From Syntrophobacterales bacterium (GTDB taxonomy: Bacteria; Desulfobacterota; Desulfobaccia; Desulfobaccales; 0-14-0-80-60-11): a stretch of DNA of 14,450 nucleotides. The number at the start of each line of letters is the position of its first letter. Position 1 is the stretch's first letter. Positions 1 to 7,636 of the stretch are shown here, one piece after another. The position numbers and the translations under genes were made by a program. Below the pieces are notes generated by a model that ran no database searches, had not been told where the DNA came from, and saw nothing but the letters and a program-made list of their open reading frames with translations. Location: NCBI GenBank assembly GCA_023229795.1, contig JALNYP010000081.1, forward strand, positions 1-14,450, given 5' to 3'.

Positions 1-49
1 CTGGATTCCCTTCGTTCCGCACAATTTCATCCAGCATATATTGTCTCAT
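1..49 (-). CDS. 5' end of an unrecognised gene, cut by the window edge
   Basis: Only the first 16 codons are present, read leftwards from an ATG at 49 and beginning MRQYMLDEIVRNEGNP. A GAGG-containing ribosome binding site lies at 61-58, eight bases before the ATG, and supports a true start. The residues are mostly polar and charged, with no signal peptide, so the product is probably cytoplasmic. It follows the minus-strand membrane protein at 223-564, but a strong hairpin lies between them, so it need not share its transcript. Nothing in 16 residues identifies a family. Confidence 0.5.
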   Translation of the reverse strand, partial: MRQYMLDEIVRNEGNP

Positions 50-102
50 GATACCTACCTCATCCGGTCTCTGGCCGCGGCCATACCGGTCCCGCGGCTA
101 GA

Positions 103-128
103 GAAAGGCGGGCCCGCGCCCGCCTTTC
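103..128 (-). terminator. Strong hairpin, probable terminator of the minus-strand membrane gene
   Basis: An 11-bp perfect inverted repeat (103-113 with 118-128) surrounds a 4-base loop. Read on the minus strand, the stem ends in CCTTTC followed by TCTC, so the U-tract is short and imperfect. It sits about 95 bases beyond the stop of the 223-564 gene and before the next minus-strand start at 49, where a terminator is expected. It could instead be one of the GC-rich dispersed palindromes seen elsewhere in the window. Confidence 0.5.
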
Positions 129-222
129 CAGGTTACCGCCTATTCCAACCTAAGCCGCCGTGATCAAACCCAGGCCTCTCGCCGGGGTCGTTCCTGCCCT
201 CAGGACCTCTGATCGGCGGGCC

Positions 223-564
223 TCATGACTCCGCCGCCGGTTTTTTGGGCCCCGCGCCCCGCACCGCGTCCACCATGCCAAAACCCCAGAGGGCCATGAG
301 CAGCCCGAAGGGAATCCAGAACAACGGATGTGAAATGGTATCCAGGAGCAACAGTTGGACCAGTTCCCAGGTCAGGGGGCGGGGGTAGAAGACCCCCATG
401 TACTCCTGGGACAAGAGCACCATCCCGGCCAGCAACAGCACCCCCAGCACCAGGTTGGTTCCCAGCACCAGAAAGACGCCCTTCCGCCGGTCCTGGTTAT
501 AGAGTTGCCCCAACCCCGGAAAGACGAACGCCGACAGCAGAAAAGCCTTGATTCCTTGCCGCAT
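223..564 (-). CDS. Small integral membrane protein, TM2/DUF5683-like
   Basis: A 113-residue hydrophobic protein of unknown function. Near the N-terminus it has the segment PGLGQLYNQDRRKG (about residues 16-29), which resembles the Pro-Gly-x-Gly-Gln-x-Tyr motif of small TM2-like membrane proteins. Helices are predicted at about residues 29-51 and 78-100, and the first 20 residues are also hydrophobic and may form another. The tail (GAGPKKPAAES) is polar. The ATG at 564 is the first in-frame start. The ribosome binding site is weak (GGAT close by; a better GGAGG lies too far upstream). The gene is transcribed divergently from ileS across a 172-base gap. No enzymatic motif is visible. Coding potential is supported by the alternating hydrophobic pattern and the motif, but the family name is tentative. 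Confidence 0.75.
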   Translation of the reverse strand: MRQGIKAFLLSAFVFPGLGQLYNQDRRKGVFLVLGTNLVLGVLLLAGMVLLSQEYMGVFYPRPLTWELVQLLLLDTISHPLFWIPFGLLMALWGFGMVDAVRGAGPKKPAAES

Positions 565-634
565 ACTGCATTTTATCCAAAGAGTTACCTCCGGTCAAGG
601 AGGCGCGGGCCACAGCCCTCAGGACACCCTGGGG

Positions 635-659
635 GCACGGCGTTGCCGTAACCCCGTGC
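635..659. other. Overlapping alternative hairpins upstream of ileS
   Basis: Two mutually exclusive stems occupy the same bases: a 5-bp stem with a 3-base loop (637-641 with 645-649) and an outer 6-bp stem (635-640 with 654-659). There is no U-tract. They lie upstream of the likely ileS promoter, so a leader-attenuation role is not supported. They may belong to an intergenic repeat. Confidence 0.25.
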
Positions 660-676
660 TCATCCCTGATGCCTTA

Positions 677-704
677 TTGATTCCATGGGGTAATGAGATA
701 TGTT
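677..704 (+). promoter_or_regulatory. Candidate sigma-70 promoter for ileS
   Basis: A TTGATT box at 677-682 and a TATGTT box at 699-704 are separated by 16 bases, each matching 4 of 6 consensus positions. An AT-rich stretch follows to 716, including TATTAT at 707-712, which could be the true -10 with a different -35. The site is the only AT-rich island in the 172-base gap before ileS. It was placed by eye. Confidence 0.35.
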
Positions 705-736
705 AATATTATCGAATTGCGTTTGGAGGCCGCTGG

Positions 737-3523
737 ATGGATTACAAAGAAACTCTTAACCTGCCCCGCACCGATTTTCCCATGAAAGCCGATTTGCCCA
801 AGCGGGAACCCCTGTTCCTGAAACGCTGGGCCGATATGGACCTCTACGGCCGGATCAGGGCCCAAAGCCAGGGCCGCCCCAAGTTCATTCTCCACGACGG
901 CCCCCCCTATGCCAACGGCCACATTCATCTGGGCCATGCCCTAAATAAGATCCTCAAGGATATCATCATCAAGTCCCGCCAGATGATGGGCTTTGACAGC
1001 CCTTACATCCCGGGCTGGGATTGCCACGGCCTGCCCATCGAACACCAGGTGGACAAGGGGTTGAAGGCCAAAAAGCTGCGCCTGTCCCAGGTGGAGGTCC
1101 GCCAGCGCTGCCGGGCCTACGCCAAAGACTTCATCGATATCCAGCGCACCGAATTTAAGCGCCTGGGCGGGCTGGGCGACTGGGACCATCCCTACCTCAC
1201 CATGAACCACGCCTATGTAGCCGAAATCCTCGAGGAGTACGGCCAGTTTTATTTCAGTGGGGCCATTCACCGGAGCAAAAAGCCCATCCACTGGTGCGCC
1301 ACCTGCCTCACCGCCCTGGCCGAAGCCGAAGTGGAGTACGAAGACCACCGCACGCCCACCATCTTTGTGAAATTTCCCCTGGTCACGGCGCCCTCAGCCG
1401 TGCCCGAGTTAGGCGGCTTGACCAACGTCTCCCTGGTCATCTGGACCACCACCCCCTGGACCTTGCCGGCCAACCTGGCCATTGCCGCGCACCCGGACCT
1501 GGAATACGTCGCCGTGGACGTGGGCGGCGAAGTCCTGGTGCTGGCCGCGGAGTTGGCCGAGGCTTTGCTGTCCACCTGGGGGCTTACCGGCCGGGAGGTC
1601 CTCCGGGTCAAGGGCCGCAAACTCGAAGGCGCCCTCTGCCGCCACCCCTGGCTGGAACGGGATTCTCAGGTCATCCTGGCCAACTACGTCACCCTCGAGG
1701 CGGGCACCGGTCTGGTGCACATCGCCCCGGGCCACGGCCAGGAGGACTACGACAGCGGCCGTAAATATGGGTTGGAACCCTATTCGCCGGTGAACGACTA
1801 TGGCAAGTTCACCCAGGAAGTCCCGGAGTTTGCCGGCCAGAAGGTAGAGGACGCCAATCCCGGCATTATCGAACTATTGCGCCAACGGGGCAAATTGCTG
1901 AAGGCCTACGACATCACCCACAGCTACCCTCACTGCTGGCGCTGTAAGCATCCCATCATTTTTAGGGCCACCGAGCAGTGGTTCATCTCCATGGAGGCCA
2001 ACGACCTCCGCCTGAAGGCCCTGACCGCCATCGATAAGGTCACCTGGATTCCCCGCTGGGGCCGGGAACGCATCTACCAGATGGTGGAGCGGCGCCCGGA
2101 CTGGTGCATCTCCCGCCAGCGGGCCTGGGGCGTGCCCATCGTCGCCTTTCATTGCCGGGAGTGCGGCGCGGTCTTCCTGACTCCGGAGATTCTCGAGACT
2201 ATCATCCAGCGGGTGCGCTCTGAAGGCGCGGATTTCTGGTTTGATATCCCCGCCGCCGAACTGCTGCCTCCGGGCGCCAAGTGTGCCTGCGGCGCCTCTG
2301 ATTTCAAAAAAGAGACCGACATCCTGGATGTCTGGTTCGACTCCGGCGTCAGTTGGGCCGCAGTAGTCGAGCCTAACCCCAGCCTGGCCCTGCCCGCCGA
2401 CCTCTATCTGGAGGGCTCGGACCAGCACCGGGGCTGGTTTCACTCCAGCCTCCTGACCTGCGTGGGCACCCGGGGCCACGCCCCCTATAAAGGGGTGCTG
2501 ACCCATGGCTTCGTGGTGGACGGCGACGGCCGCAAGATGTCCAAGTCCCTCGGCAACGTCATCGCCCCCCAGGAAGTCATGGACCGCTACGGCGCCGAGA
2601 TCCTGAGGCTGTGGGTCGCCGCCGAAGACTACCGGGATGACGTCAGGCTCTCCCCGGACATCCTGAAGCAACTGGCCGATGCCTACCGGCGTTTCCGCAA
2701 CACCGCCCGCTTCATGTTGGGGAACCTCTCCGACTTCGACCCCGAGAGCCACTGGCTGGAGCCGGGGCAACGCCAGGAGCTGGACCGCCTGGCCCTGTCC
2801 TGGCTGGCCCAGTTGCTGGCCCGGGTCAAACGGGCTTACCAGGATTACGAATTTCACCAGGCCTTCCACCGCCTGCACCAGTTCTGCGCGGTGGAGCTCA
2901 GCGCCATCTACCTGGATATCTTGAAGGACCGCCTTTACGTCTCGCAAGCGGATTCCCCTGAGCGCCGCAGCGCCCAGAGCACTCTCTATGACCTGCTCCT
3001 GGGCCTCACCCTGGCCATGTCCCCTATCCTCTCCTTTACCGCGGACGAGATCTGGGAGTATATCCCCGGCCGGGACCGCCCCGACAGCGTCCACCTGGGG
3101 GCCTTTCCCGAACCGCCGCCGGGCTTTCCCGACGAGGCTTTGCTGGCCAAATACGACTTCCTGCTCAAGGTGCGGGCCGAAATCAACCGGGGTCTGGAAG
3201 AGGCCAGGAAAGAAAAGCGCGTGACGACTGCCCAGGAGGCCGCGGTGATTTTGGGCGCCCCGGGCGGCCAACTTTATGATAAGCTGAAGGCCCAGGTGGC
3301 CGAACTCCAGGCCCTGGCCCAGGTGGCGGCATTAACGGTCGAACCCGTTGAAGCCCTTTTTGGGCAAGTCTCGCTCCCGACAGAGATGCCTGGTTTAGTG
3401 GTGATCGTGAAGAAAGCCGCGGGAGAAAAATGCGTCCGTTGCTGGTTCCATTATCCCGGGGTCGGAGAAGATCCCCGGCATCCCCAGATCTGCACTCGCT
3501 GCCGCCAGGTCCTGGAAGGATAA
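737..3523 (+). CDS. ileS: Isoleucyl-tRNA synthetase, cytoplasmic
   Basis: Charges tRNA-Ile with isoleucine using ATP; class Ia synthetase with an editing domain that removes mischarged valine. The 928 residues match the usual bacterial length of about 930-940. Visible landmarks are PPYANGHIHLGH with the HIGH-type signature at residues 64-67, the WTTTPWTLPAN editing-domain segment, the GSDQHRGWFHSS segment of the catalytic core, KMSKS at 600-604, and a C-terminal zinc finger with paired cysteines C899/C902 and C919/C922. This is the bacterial zinc-finger form related to the E. coli enzyme, not the eukaryote-like IleS2 tied to mupirocin resistance. GGAGG at 725-729, seven bases before the ATG, fixes the start. 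The stop is three bases before lspA, so the two are surely cotranscribed. No T-box leader is visible. Confidence 0.98.
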   Translation: MDYKETLNLPRTDFPMKADLPKREPLFLKRWADMDLYGRIRAQSQGRPKFILHDGPPYANGHIHLGHALNKILKDIIIKSRQMMGFDSPYIPGWDCHGLPIEHQVDKGLKAKKLRLSQVEVRQRCRAYAKDFIDIQRTEFKRLGGLGDWDHPYLTMNHAYVAEILEEYGQFYFSGAIHRSKKPIHWCATCLTALAEAEVEYEDHRTPTIFVKFPLVTAPSAVPELGGLTNVSLVIWTTTPWTLPANLAIAAHPDLEYVAVDVGGEVLVLAAELAEALLSTWGLTGREVLRVKGRKLEGALCRHPWLERDSQVILANYVTLEAGTGLVHIAPGHGQEDYDSGRKYGLEPYSPVNDYGKFTQEVPEFAGQKVEDANPGIIELLRQRGKLLKAYDITHSYPHCWRCKHPIIFRATEQWFISMEANDLRLKALTAIDKVTWIPRWGRERIYQMVERRPDWCISRQRAWGVPIVAFHCRECGAVFLTPEILETIIQRVRSEGADFWFDIPAAELLPPGAKCACGASDFKKETDILDVWFDSGVSWAAVVEPNPSLALPADLYLEGSDQHRGWFHSSLLTCVGTRGHAPYKGVLTHGFVVDGDGRKMSKSLGNVIAPQEVMDRYGAEILRLWVAAEDYRDDVRLSPDILKQLADAYRRFRNTARFMLGNLSDFDPESHWLEPGQRQELDRLALSWLAQLLARVKRAYQDYEFHQAFHRLHQFCAVELSAIYLDILKDRLYVSQADSPERRSAQSTLYDLLLGLTLAMSPILSFTADEIWEYIPGRDRPDSVHLGAFPEPPPGFPDEALLAKYDFLLKVRAEINRGLEEARKEKRVTTAQEAAVILGAPGGQLYDKLKAQVAELQALAQVAALTVEPVEALFGQVSLPTEMPGLVVIVKKAAGEKCVRCWFHYPGVGEDPRHPQICTRCRQVLEG

Positions 3524-3526
3524 AAC

Positions 3527-4027
3527 GTGCCCCGTAAAGTAGCCATCCTCATCCCCGTGCTGGTGCTGGGTCTCTTGCTGGATCAGGCGAGCAAGCTCCT
3601 GGTCCTGGCCAAGCTGCCCCTGAATGGCCAGGTGCCCGTCATCCACGGCCTCCTTAATCTGGCCCACGTCCACAATAAAGGCGCGGCTTTTGGCCTGCTG
3701 GCCGGTTGGGGGTCTGAATTCCCCTGGCTCTTCTTCATGGCCACCACCATCCTGGTGCTGGGCGTCCTCGGCTATCTCATCTGGAAGCTGCCGGATGACC
3801 AGGGTCTGGCCGCCCTGGGTTATAGCCTCATCCTCACCGGGGCCCTGGGCAACCTCATCGACCGCATCCGTTTAAAAGAGGTGGTGGATTTTATCGACGT
3901 CTATTGGGGGCGCTACCATTGGCCGGCGTTCAACGTCGCCGACAGCCTGGTGTGCATCGGGGCCGCAGTTTTGGTCTGGGTGATCATCAGAGACGAGAAG
4001 ACTGCAGATGCATCCAATCCTGTTTAA
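3527..4027 (+). CDS. lspA: Lipoprotein signal peptidase (signal peptidase II)
   Basis: Inner-membrane aspartic protease that cuts the signal peptide of prolipoproteins just before the lipid-modified cysteine. The 166-residue length is normal for the family. Family motifs are LLDQASK (residues 18-23), HVHNKGAAFG (47-56), and the two catalytic aspartates, D112 in GNLIDR and D139 in FNVADS. Four hydrophobic helices can be traced. The start is GTG at 3527, three bases past the ileS stop. Its Shine-Dalgarno sequence (GGAAGGA, 3514-3520) lies inside the end of ileS, so translation is probably coupled. The 3' end overlaps lgt by 20 bases in another frame. The ileS-lspA pairing is widely conserved in proteobacteria. 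Confidence 0.97.
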   Translation: MPRKVAILIPVLVLGLLLDQASKLLVLAKLPLNGQVPVIHGLLNLAHVHNKGAAFGLLAGWGSEFPWLFFMATTILVLGVLGYLIWKLPDDQGLAALGYSLILTGALGNLIDRIRLKEVVDFIDVYWGRYHWPAFNVADSLVCIGAAVLVWVIIRDEKTADASNPV

Positions 4028-4790
4028 AATCGGGCCGATCACCATCTATACTTACGGCTTCTTTCTGGCCCTGGCCTTCCTGTTCGCCATTGTGGTGGCG
4101 GGCCGGGAAGCCAAGCGCCGGGGATTGCCCGAAGCCCAATTCTACGACCTCTGTTTCTACCTTATTTTGGCGGCCCTGGTGGGTTCTCGCCTGCTCTTCA
4201 TCATCCTGGAGCCCGGGCGGTTTCTGAGCAACCCCATCAAGATCTTCGCTCTTTGGGAAGGCGGCCTGGATTTCCAGGGCGGCTTATTCCTGGCCCTGAT
4301 TGTAGCCTTCTTTTATATTCGCCGCCACGGTTGGCCCTGGCGCCCGACCCTGGATTCTCTGGCCTTGGGCGCCCCCCTGGGCCAGTTTTTCGGGCGCATC
4401 GGCTGCTTCATGGCCGGCTGTTGCTACGGCACCCCCTCCCAGGCGCCTTGGGCCGTCACCTTCACCAACCCTGAATCCCTCTGTCCGCTGCGGGTGCCGC
4501 TGCATCCCTCCCAGCTTTACGAGTCTTTCCTGGCCCTCGGGGTTTTCGGGTTCCTCTTTTGGTTCAGAAAGCGCCAACGTTACAGCGGCCAAATGACGCT
4601 CTTATACCTCTTTTTGGCGGGATTGGTGCGCTTCATAGTGGAGTTTTTCCGGAGCCCCGAGGATTACCGGGGTCCGACCTATTTCGGCTTTATGCCCCTG
4701 ACCCAGCTCTTGGCCCTGGGCCTCCTCGTGGTCTGCGGCAGCCTGCTCATCTACTGGGGCTTTAAATCGCAACCCCAGACCCGGGACTAG
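4008..4790 (+). CDS. lgt: Prolipoprotein diacylglyceryl transferase
   Basis: Transfers the diacylglyceryl group from phosphatidylglycerol to the lipobox cysteine of prolipoproteins, the step before LspA acts; a multi-pass inner-membrane protein. The 260 residues include the N-terminal IGPITIYTYG segment, the Lgt signature GRIGCFMAGCCYG (residues 129-141, with R130 corresponding to the essential arginine of the E. coli GR-x-x-N-F motif), HPSQLYE (166-172) and a late RFIVEFFR segment. Seven or so hydrophobic helices are present. At the place of the E. coli SFHGG motif with its important histidine, this protein has DFQGG, with Q90. The gene overlaps lspA by 20 bases, with its ATG at 4008, and is the last gene of the ileS-lspA-lgt operon. 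Confidence 0.97.
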   Translation: MHPILFKIGPITIYTYGFFLALAFLFAIVVAGREAKRRGLPEAQFYDLCFYLILAALVGSRLLFIILEPGRFLSNPIKIFALWEGGLDFQGGLFLALIVAFFYIRRHGWPWRPTLDSLALGAPLGQFFGRIGCFMAGCCYGTPSQAPWAVTFTNPESLCPLRVPLHPSQLYESFLALGVFGFLFWFRKRQRYSGQMTLLYLFLAGLVRFIVEFFRSPEDYRGPTYFGFMPLTQLLALGLLVVCGSLLIYWGFKSQPQTRD

Positions 4791-4824
4791 CCCCGACGCG
4801 CTGGTAGGGCCACCGCGGGCTGTC

Positions 4825-4862
4825 CCCCGGGGTAACGGCATGGGGAAGGCATAAATCCCCGG
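4825..4862. other. GC-rich palindromic intergenic sequence after lgt
   Basis: The lgt-cdsA gap holds an 8-base palindrome of four C and four G (4825-4832), and CCGGGG at 827-832 of this kilobase (4827-4832) can pair with CCCCGG at 4857-4862. No U-tract follows, so a terminator is not clearly supported. Part of this block (4828-4840) resembles, inverted, a segment upstream of ileS. Confidence 0.3.
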
Positions 4863-4895
4863 ACTGTTGTGCTCTTCAACCTGAGGCTGATGTAG

Positions 4896-4912
4896 GGTGC
4901 GTCCTACGCACC
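4896..4912. repeat. Short palindrome with GCGTC core, REP-like
   Basis: A 7-bp perfect stem (4896-4902 with 4906-4912) has a 3-base loop (CCT) in the gap between lgt and cdsA. Its centre, GCGTCC, recurs in the palindromes at 5794-5814 and 13362-13378, so the three look like members of one dispersed intergenic palindrome family. It ends about 30 bases before the cdsA start and has no U-tract. Confidence 0.5.
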
Positions 4913-4943
4913 ATCCATCTAAATGGCCTCGAAGGAGTGACCG

Positions 4944-5765
4944 GTGCACGCCCGCCGCTGGCTGACCGCCCTGATCCTGCTGCCCATCCTGTTCCTGGCC
5001 CTCTTTAAGGGCGGGCACTTCTTCTTTATCCTGCTGCTCCTGGTGATCAACGGCCTGGCCGAATGGGAGTTTTTGGGCATGTTCCAGCCCGACGTTGACA
5101 CTCCCCGCCGGGTCAAAGCCATCATTCTGGGATCGGTGCTGCTCTTGAGCTTTTGCACGGCCCAGCGGGCCACCACCCTCTGCAACCCCTCCGGTCCCCT
5201 CTTCGTCCTGGTGGGGATTCTCTTCGTGCTCTTCCTGTTCTACCTCGTCGCCTACAGTCACCTTGCCGATTTGAGCCGCGACCTGATGGCCAATGTCCTG
5301 GCTCTCCTCTACATCCCCTTCCTCCTGGGTCATTTCATCTGGCTGCGCTACTTAAACGACGGCCAGTGGTGGGTCTTCTGGCTCCTGGTGGTCATCATGG
5401 CCGCGGATACCGGGGCCTTCTACTGCGGCCGCGCCTTCGGCAAGACCAAGCTTTATCCCGAAGTGAGCCCGGGGAAGACCTGGGCCGGGACCGTGGGGGG
5501 CACCCTGGCTGCGGTCCTCGTCGGGGTTGCCCTGGGCCGCTGGGCCCTGCCCGGCCTCAGCCTTCCGGCCCTGGGCGGCCTGGCCCTGCTCCTGGCCCTG
5601 GTAGGGCAGTTGGGGGACCTCTTCGAGTCCATGCTCAAGCGCCAGGCCCAGGTCAAAGACGCCTCGGAAATTCTCCCGGGCCACGGCGGCATGTTGGACC
5701 GCCTGGACAGCCTCCTCTTTGCCGCCCCGGCGCTGGTTTACGCCCGCCTCTTCTTCCTCGGCTGA
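4944..5765 (+). CDS. cdsA: Phosphatidate cytidylyltransferase (CDP-diacylglycerol synthase)
   Basis: Makes CDP-diacylglycerol from phosphatidic acid and CTP in the inner membrane, the branch point for phosphatidylglycerol and phosphatidylethanolamine. The 273 residues are mostly transmembrane helices, as the family requires. The C-terminal part carries the complete CdsA signature from S229 to D255: the K232-R233 pair, K238-D239, the LPGHGG segment (244-249) and the DRLD segment (252-255). SPGKTWAG (175-182) is also typical. The start is GTG at 4944 with a good GAAGGAG at 4931-4937. A 153-base gap with palindromes separates it from lgt, so it may have its own transcript. Functionally it supplies the pathway to phosphatidylglycerol, the lipid donor for Lgt. 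Confidence 0.96.
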   Translation: MHARRWLTALILLPILFLALFKGGHFFFILLLLVINGLAEWEFLGMFQPDVDTPRRVKAIILGSVLLLSFCTAQRATTLCNPSGPLFVLVGILFVLFLFYLVAYSHLADLSRDLMANVLALLYIPFLLGHFIWLRYLNDGQWWVFWLLVVIMAADTGAFYCGRAFGKTKLYPEVSPGKTWAGTVGGTLAAVLVGVALGRWALPGLSLPALGGLALLLALVGQLGDLFESMLKRQAQVKDASEILPGHGGMLDRLDSLLFAAPALVYARLFFLG

Positions 5766-5793
5766 GGCCTCCCGTCATTATCACAGAGTGATG

Positions 5794-5814
5794 GCACAGG
5801 CGTCTCGCCTTTGC
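5794..5814. repeat. Short palindrome with GCGTC core, REP-like
   Basis: A 9-base stem with one mismatch (5794-5802 with 5806-5814) and a 3-base loop (TCT) lies just after cdsA. The centre GGCGTCTCGCC is of the same type as the palindromes at 4896-4912 and 13362-13378. It could contribute to transcription termination of cdsA, but no U-tract follows. Confidence 0.45.
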
Positions 5815-5920
5815 GGATGCCGGCTGAAGCCCGGGGCTCCCCCCACCCTATTAACGCCTTTCCCGTTGCCCCGGTGGACAGATGAAGTTCAACGCCCTGA
5901 TAGCGGCCGGCCTGAAATAC

Positions 5921-5948
5921 ATCAGGCGGACCGCCAGGTCCGCCTGAT
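5921..5948. terminator. Perfect 12-bp hairpin between convergent cdsA and tolC-like genes
   Basis: Bases 5921-5932 pair perfectly with 5937-5948 around the loop GCCA. The hairpin lies in the 241-base gap between the ends of cdsA (plus strand) and the tolC-like gene (minus strand), the expected place for a bidirectional terminator. The flanks are only moderately T-rich on each strand (TTTGAG on plus, TGTATTTC on minus), so it may act as a weak intrinsic terminator or as a transcript-stabilising structure. The rest of the gap contains one shorter palindrome and no supported gene. Confidence 0.65.
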
Positions 5949-6006
5949 TTGAGTAACTTATTGATGTCTCTTTAATTTAATCGAAAACTAAAAACCCCCA
6001 ACGGCC

Positions 6007-7476
6007 TTACTTAGCCGGAGCGTTCACCCGTTGGATGGTTGTCTTCGGGGTGACGTCTTTCTCGGGCTTGCCTTCTACGGGCAGGTTCTTCAGGTAAGCC
6101 CCGCTGGATTTATCCAGTTCGGCCACCGCCATGTTGTAGTCAAAGAGAGACTGCAGATACTCGCCCCGAAATGTCCCATACCGTTCAAAGGCCTGGAAGA
6201 TGTCATCCATTTTTCCCAAGCCCATGTCGAAGTTGCTGAAGGAGGTGATCAGCCAGCGCCGGGCGTTGATGTACGCCTTCTCCGTGCCGATGGAGCCTTT
6301 GTAATTCTCCTGGACCTTGCCGTAATCCTTGGCCACCTGCACCGGGATACCCATGAGCGCGGTTTTTTCGTCGTGCTGCAATTTGTCAAGTTCCGCTTTG
6401 GCCTGGCCGATTTTGGCTTTCAGGATGCCGAAATCAAAGTGCCACTGGGCTCCCACGGCCGGCAAGGCGCCCACCCCGTTAAAAAAGTCATTGACATAGG
6501 GATCGGGGTTGTAATCCCGGCCGGGGGCTCCGGCCACCTGACCCAATACTGCAAAAAAGAAGGACGGATAGCGATCGGCCTTGGCCGCGTCCACCAGCAA
6601 CTGCCGGGCCGCCAGGCCATGCTTGAGCTGGTTGAATTCGGGCCGCATCTGGAGGGCCGTTTCAATATAATAATTCAATCCGCCGGGCGAGGCCGTGGGT
6701 GCCGGCAATTCCTCAGGAACTTTGAAATTCTGGTTTTCCCCGTAGCCGATGAGGGCCTTCAGGGCCCGATAGGCCACCTTGGAGCCTTCGTCCGCCTGGG
6801 CCGCAAATTTTTCCACCCCGCCTTCGTACATGGCCAGGCGATATTCATCGCTTTCCTTGACGTTGGGCGAGTTGATCTGCCTGAGGCGGATGATGCGTTG
6901 CCGGGTATCTTTCAGATAGGTGCGGGCATCCGCCACTGCGCCCTTGCCCTGGTTGGCCAGGATCAGACCGTAGTAGGCCTCGGACACATAGAGCATGACC
7001 TCGCCTTTCTTCAGGTCCACCTCGGATTTTTTGATCACGATGTTGTTGGCCGCGGCTTCTTCCCGGTAGGCGATTTTGCCGAAGGTATAGAGGGGCTGCA
7101 CGAGAGTGAACGTCAGGTTGCCAAAGACGTTGACACCGTGAATACTGCCGGCGGGATCAGGATAGAAAAGAGTTTTATCTTTGCCGACCTGGCGCACCTC
7201 GCCCCGCCGGGCATTGGTCACCACCCCGCCCAGGGCTACGGCGTCAAATTGGGGCCAACGGTAGCCGTGGGCCTCCTTCTTCTGCTCTTTGGCGAAAGTA
7301 ACATCGCTTTTGCTGGACTTAACTTGCGGACTGTACTTCAAAGCCATAACGGTGAGTTCTTTCAGAGTGAGCACCTTGGCGGTCTCAGCCTTGGTTTCGG
7401 CGCCAGTGGCCGCCCAGGGCGCCAGTAAAAGCACCAAGCTCAGTATTGCTCCCCCGATTCGGGCCCAAAGAACCAT
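6007..7476 (-). CDS. TolC-family outer-membrane efflux channel protein
   Basis: Probable trimeric outer-membrane channel of the OEP/TolC family, which links to inner-membrane pumps or type I exporters. The 489-residue length is typical. It has an N-terminal signal peptide (hydrophobic residues about 8-24, likely cleavage after TGA near residue 26), then the ELTVMALKYSPQVKSS opening typical of OEP domain 1, a YSFGK-like segment (LVQPLYTFGKIAYREE) and long alanine- and lysine-rich stretches suited to the periplasmic coiled helices. A second OEP repeat covers the C-terminal half. AGGAGG at 7490-7485, eight bases before the ATG at 7476, fixes the start. No membrane-fusion or RND pump gene is beside it, so its partner is unknown; the ABC operon further downstream is on the other strand and lacks a fusion protein. 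Confidence 0.9.
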   Translation of the reverse strand: MVLWARIGGAILSLVLLLAPWAATGAETKAETAKVLTLKELTVMALKYSPQVKSSKSDVTFAKEQKKEAHGYRWPQFDAVALGGVVTNARRGEVRQVGKDKTLFYPDPAGSIHGVNVFGNLTFTLVQPLYTFGKIAYREEAAANNIVIKKSEVDLKKGEVMLYVSEAYYGLILANQGKGAVADARTYLKDTRQRIIRLRQINSPNVKESDEYRLAMYEGGVEKFAAQADEGSKVAYRALKALIGYGENQNFKVPEELPAPTASPGGLNYYIETALQMRPEFNQLKHGLAARQLLVDAAKADRYPSFFFAVLGQVAGAPGRDYNPDPYVNDFFNGVGALPAVGAQWHFDFGILKAKIGQAKAELDKLQHDEKTALMGIPVQVAKDYGKVQENYKGSIGTEKAYINARRWLITSFSNFDMGLGKMDDIFQAFERYGTFRGEYLQSLFDYNMAVAELDKSSGAYLKNLPVEGKPEKDVTPKTTIQRVNAPAK

Positions 7477-7513
7477 ATTCCCCCCCTCCTTTTTGCCAGA
7501 ATCCTTATTTTGC

Positions 7514-7534
7514 TATCGGTATATGGCGCCGATA
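7514..7534. promoter_or_regulatory. Inverted repeat in the divergent tolC/epimerase region, possible operator
   Basis: TATCGG (7514-7519) and CCGATA (7529-7534) form a 6-bp inverted repeat with a 9-base spacer. On the minus strand a TATTAT-like -10 element overlaps its edge (about 7537-7532), so a regulator bound here could control the tolC-like gene. No regulator gene is present in the window. The half-sites are short and may be chance. Confidence 0.25.
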
Positions 7535-7606
7535 ATATCAGGGAAAGACGCAAAATTCATCTAAATTCTTTTAAAGACGCGGGTACTGCTTGGTCGCCGG
7601 AAAAAA

Positions 7607-7636
7607 TTGCATCTGAGCAGAAAAATTAGTTATGAT
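7607..7636 (+). promoter_or_regulatory. Candidate sigma-70 promoter for the epimerase gene
   Basis: TTGCAT at 7607-7612 and TATGAT at 7631-7636 (5 of 6 consensus positions) are 18 bases apart in an AT-rich stretch. The predicted transcript would start near 7643, leaving a short leader with AAGGGG at 7655-7660 before the ATG at 7669. Confidence 0.45.

Noticed and set aside
565..736. T-box or attenuator leader for ileS
   Set aside because: No T-box sequence, specifier loop or terminator with U-tract; only two small alternative hairpins that probably lie upstream of the promoter.
1874..3271. Long open frame (465 codons) on the minus strand
   Set aside because: It lies wholly antisense to ileS, whose catalytic motifs and zinc finger are unmistakable; long antisense frames are common in GC-rich genes.
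4008..4027. Overlap of lspA and lgt taken as a frameshift
   Set aside because: Both proteins are full length with intact motifs and good ends; a 20-base overlap is ordinary in operons.
4791..4943. Small gene in the lgt-cdsA gap
   Set aside because: Open frames here are short or antisense continuations without ribosome binding sites; the gap is better explained by palindromic sequence.
6031..7428. Long plus-strand open frame (465 codons)
   Set aside because: Antisense to the tolC-like gene, which has a signal peptide, a strong ribosome binding site and family features; the plus-strand product shows none.
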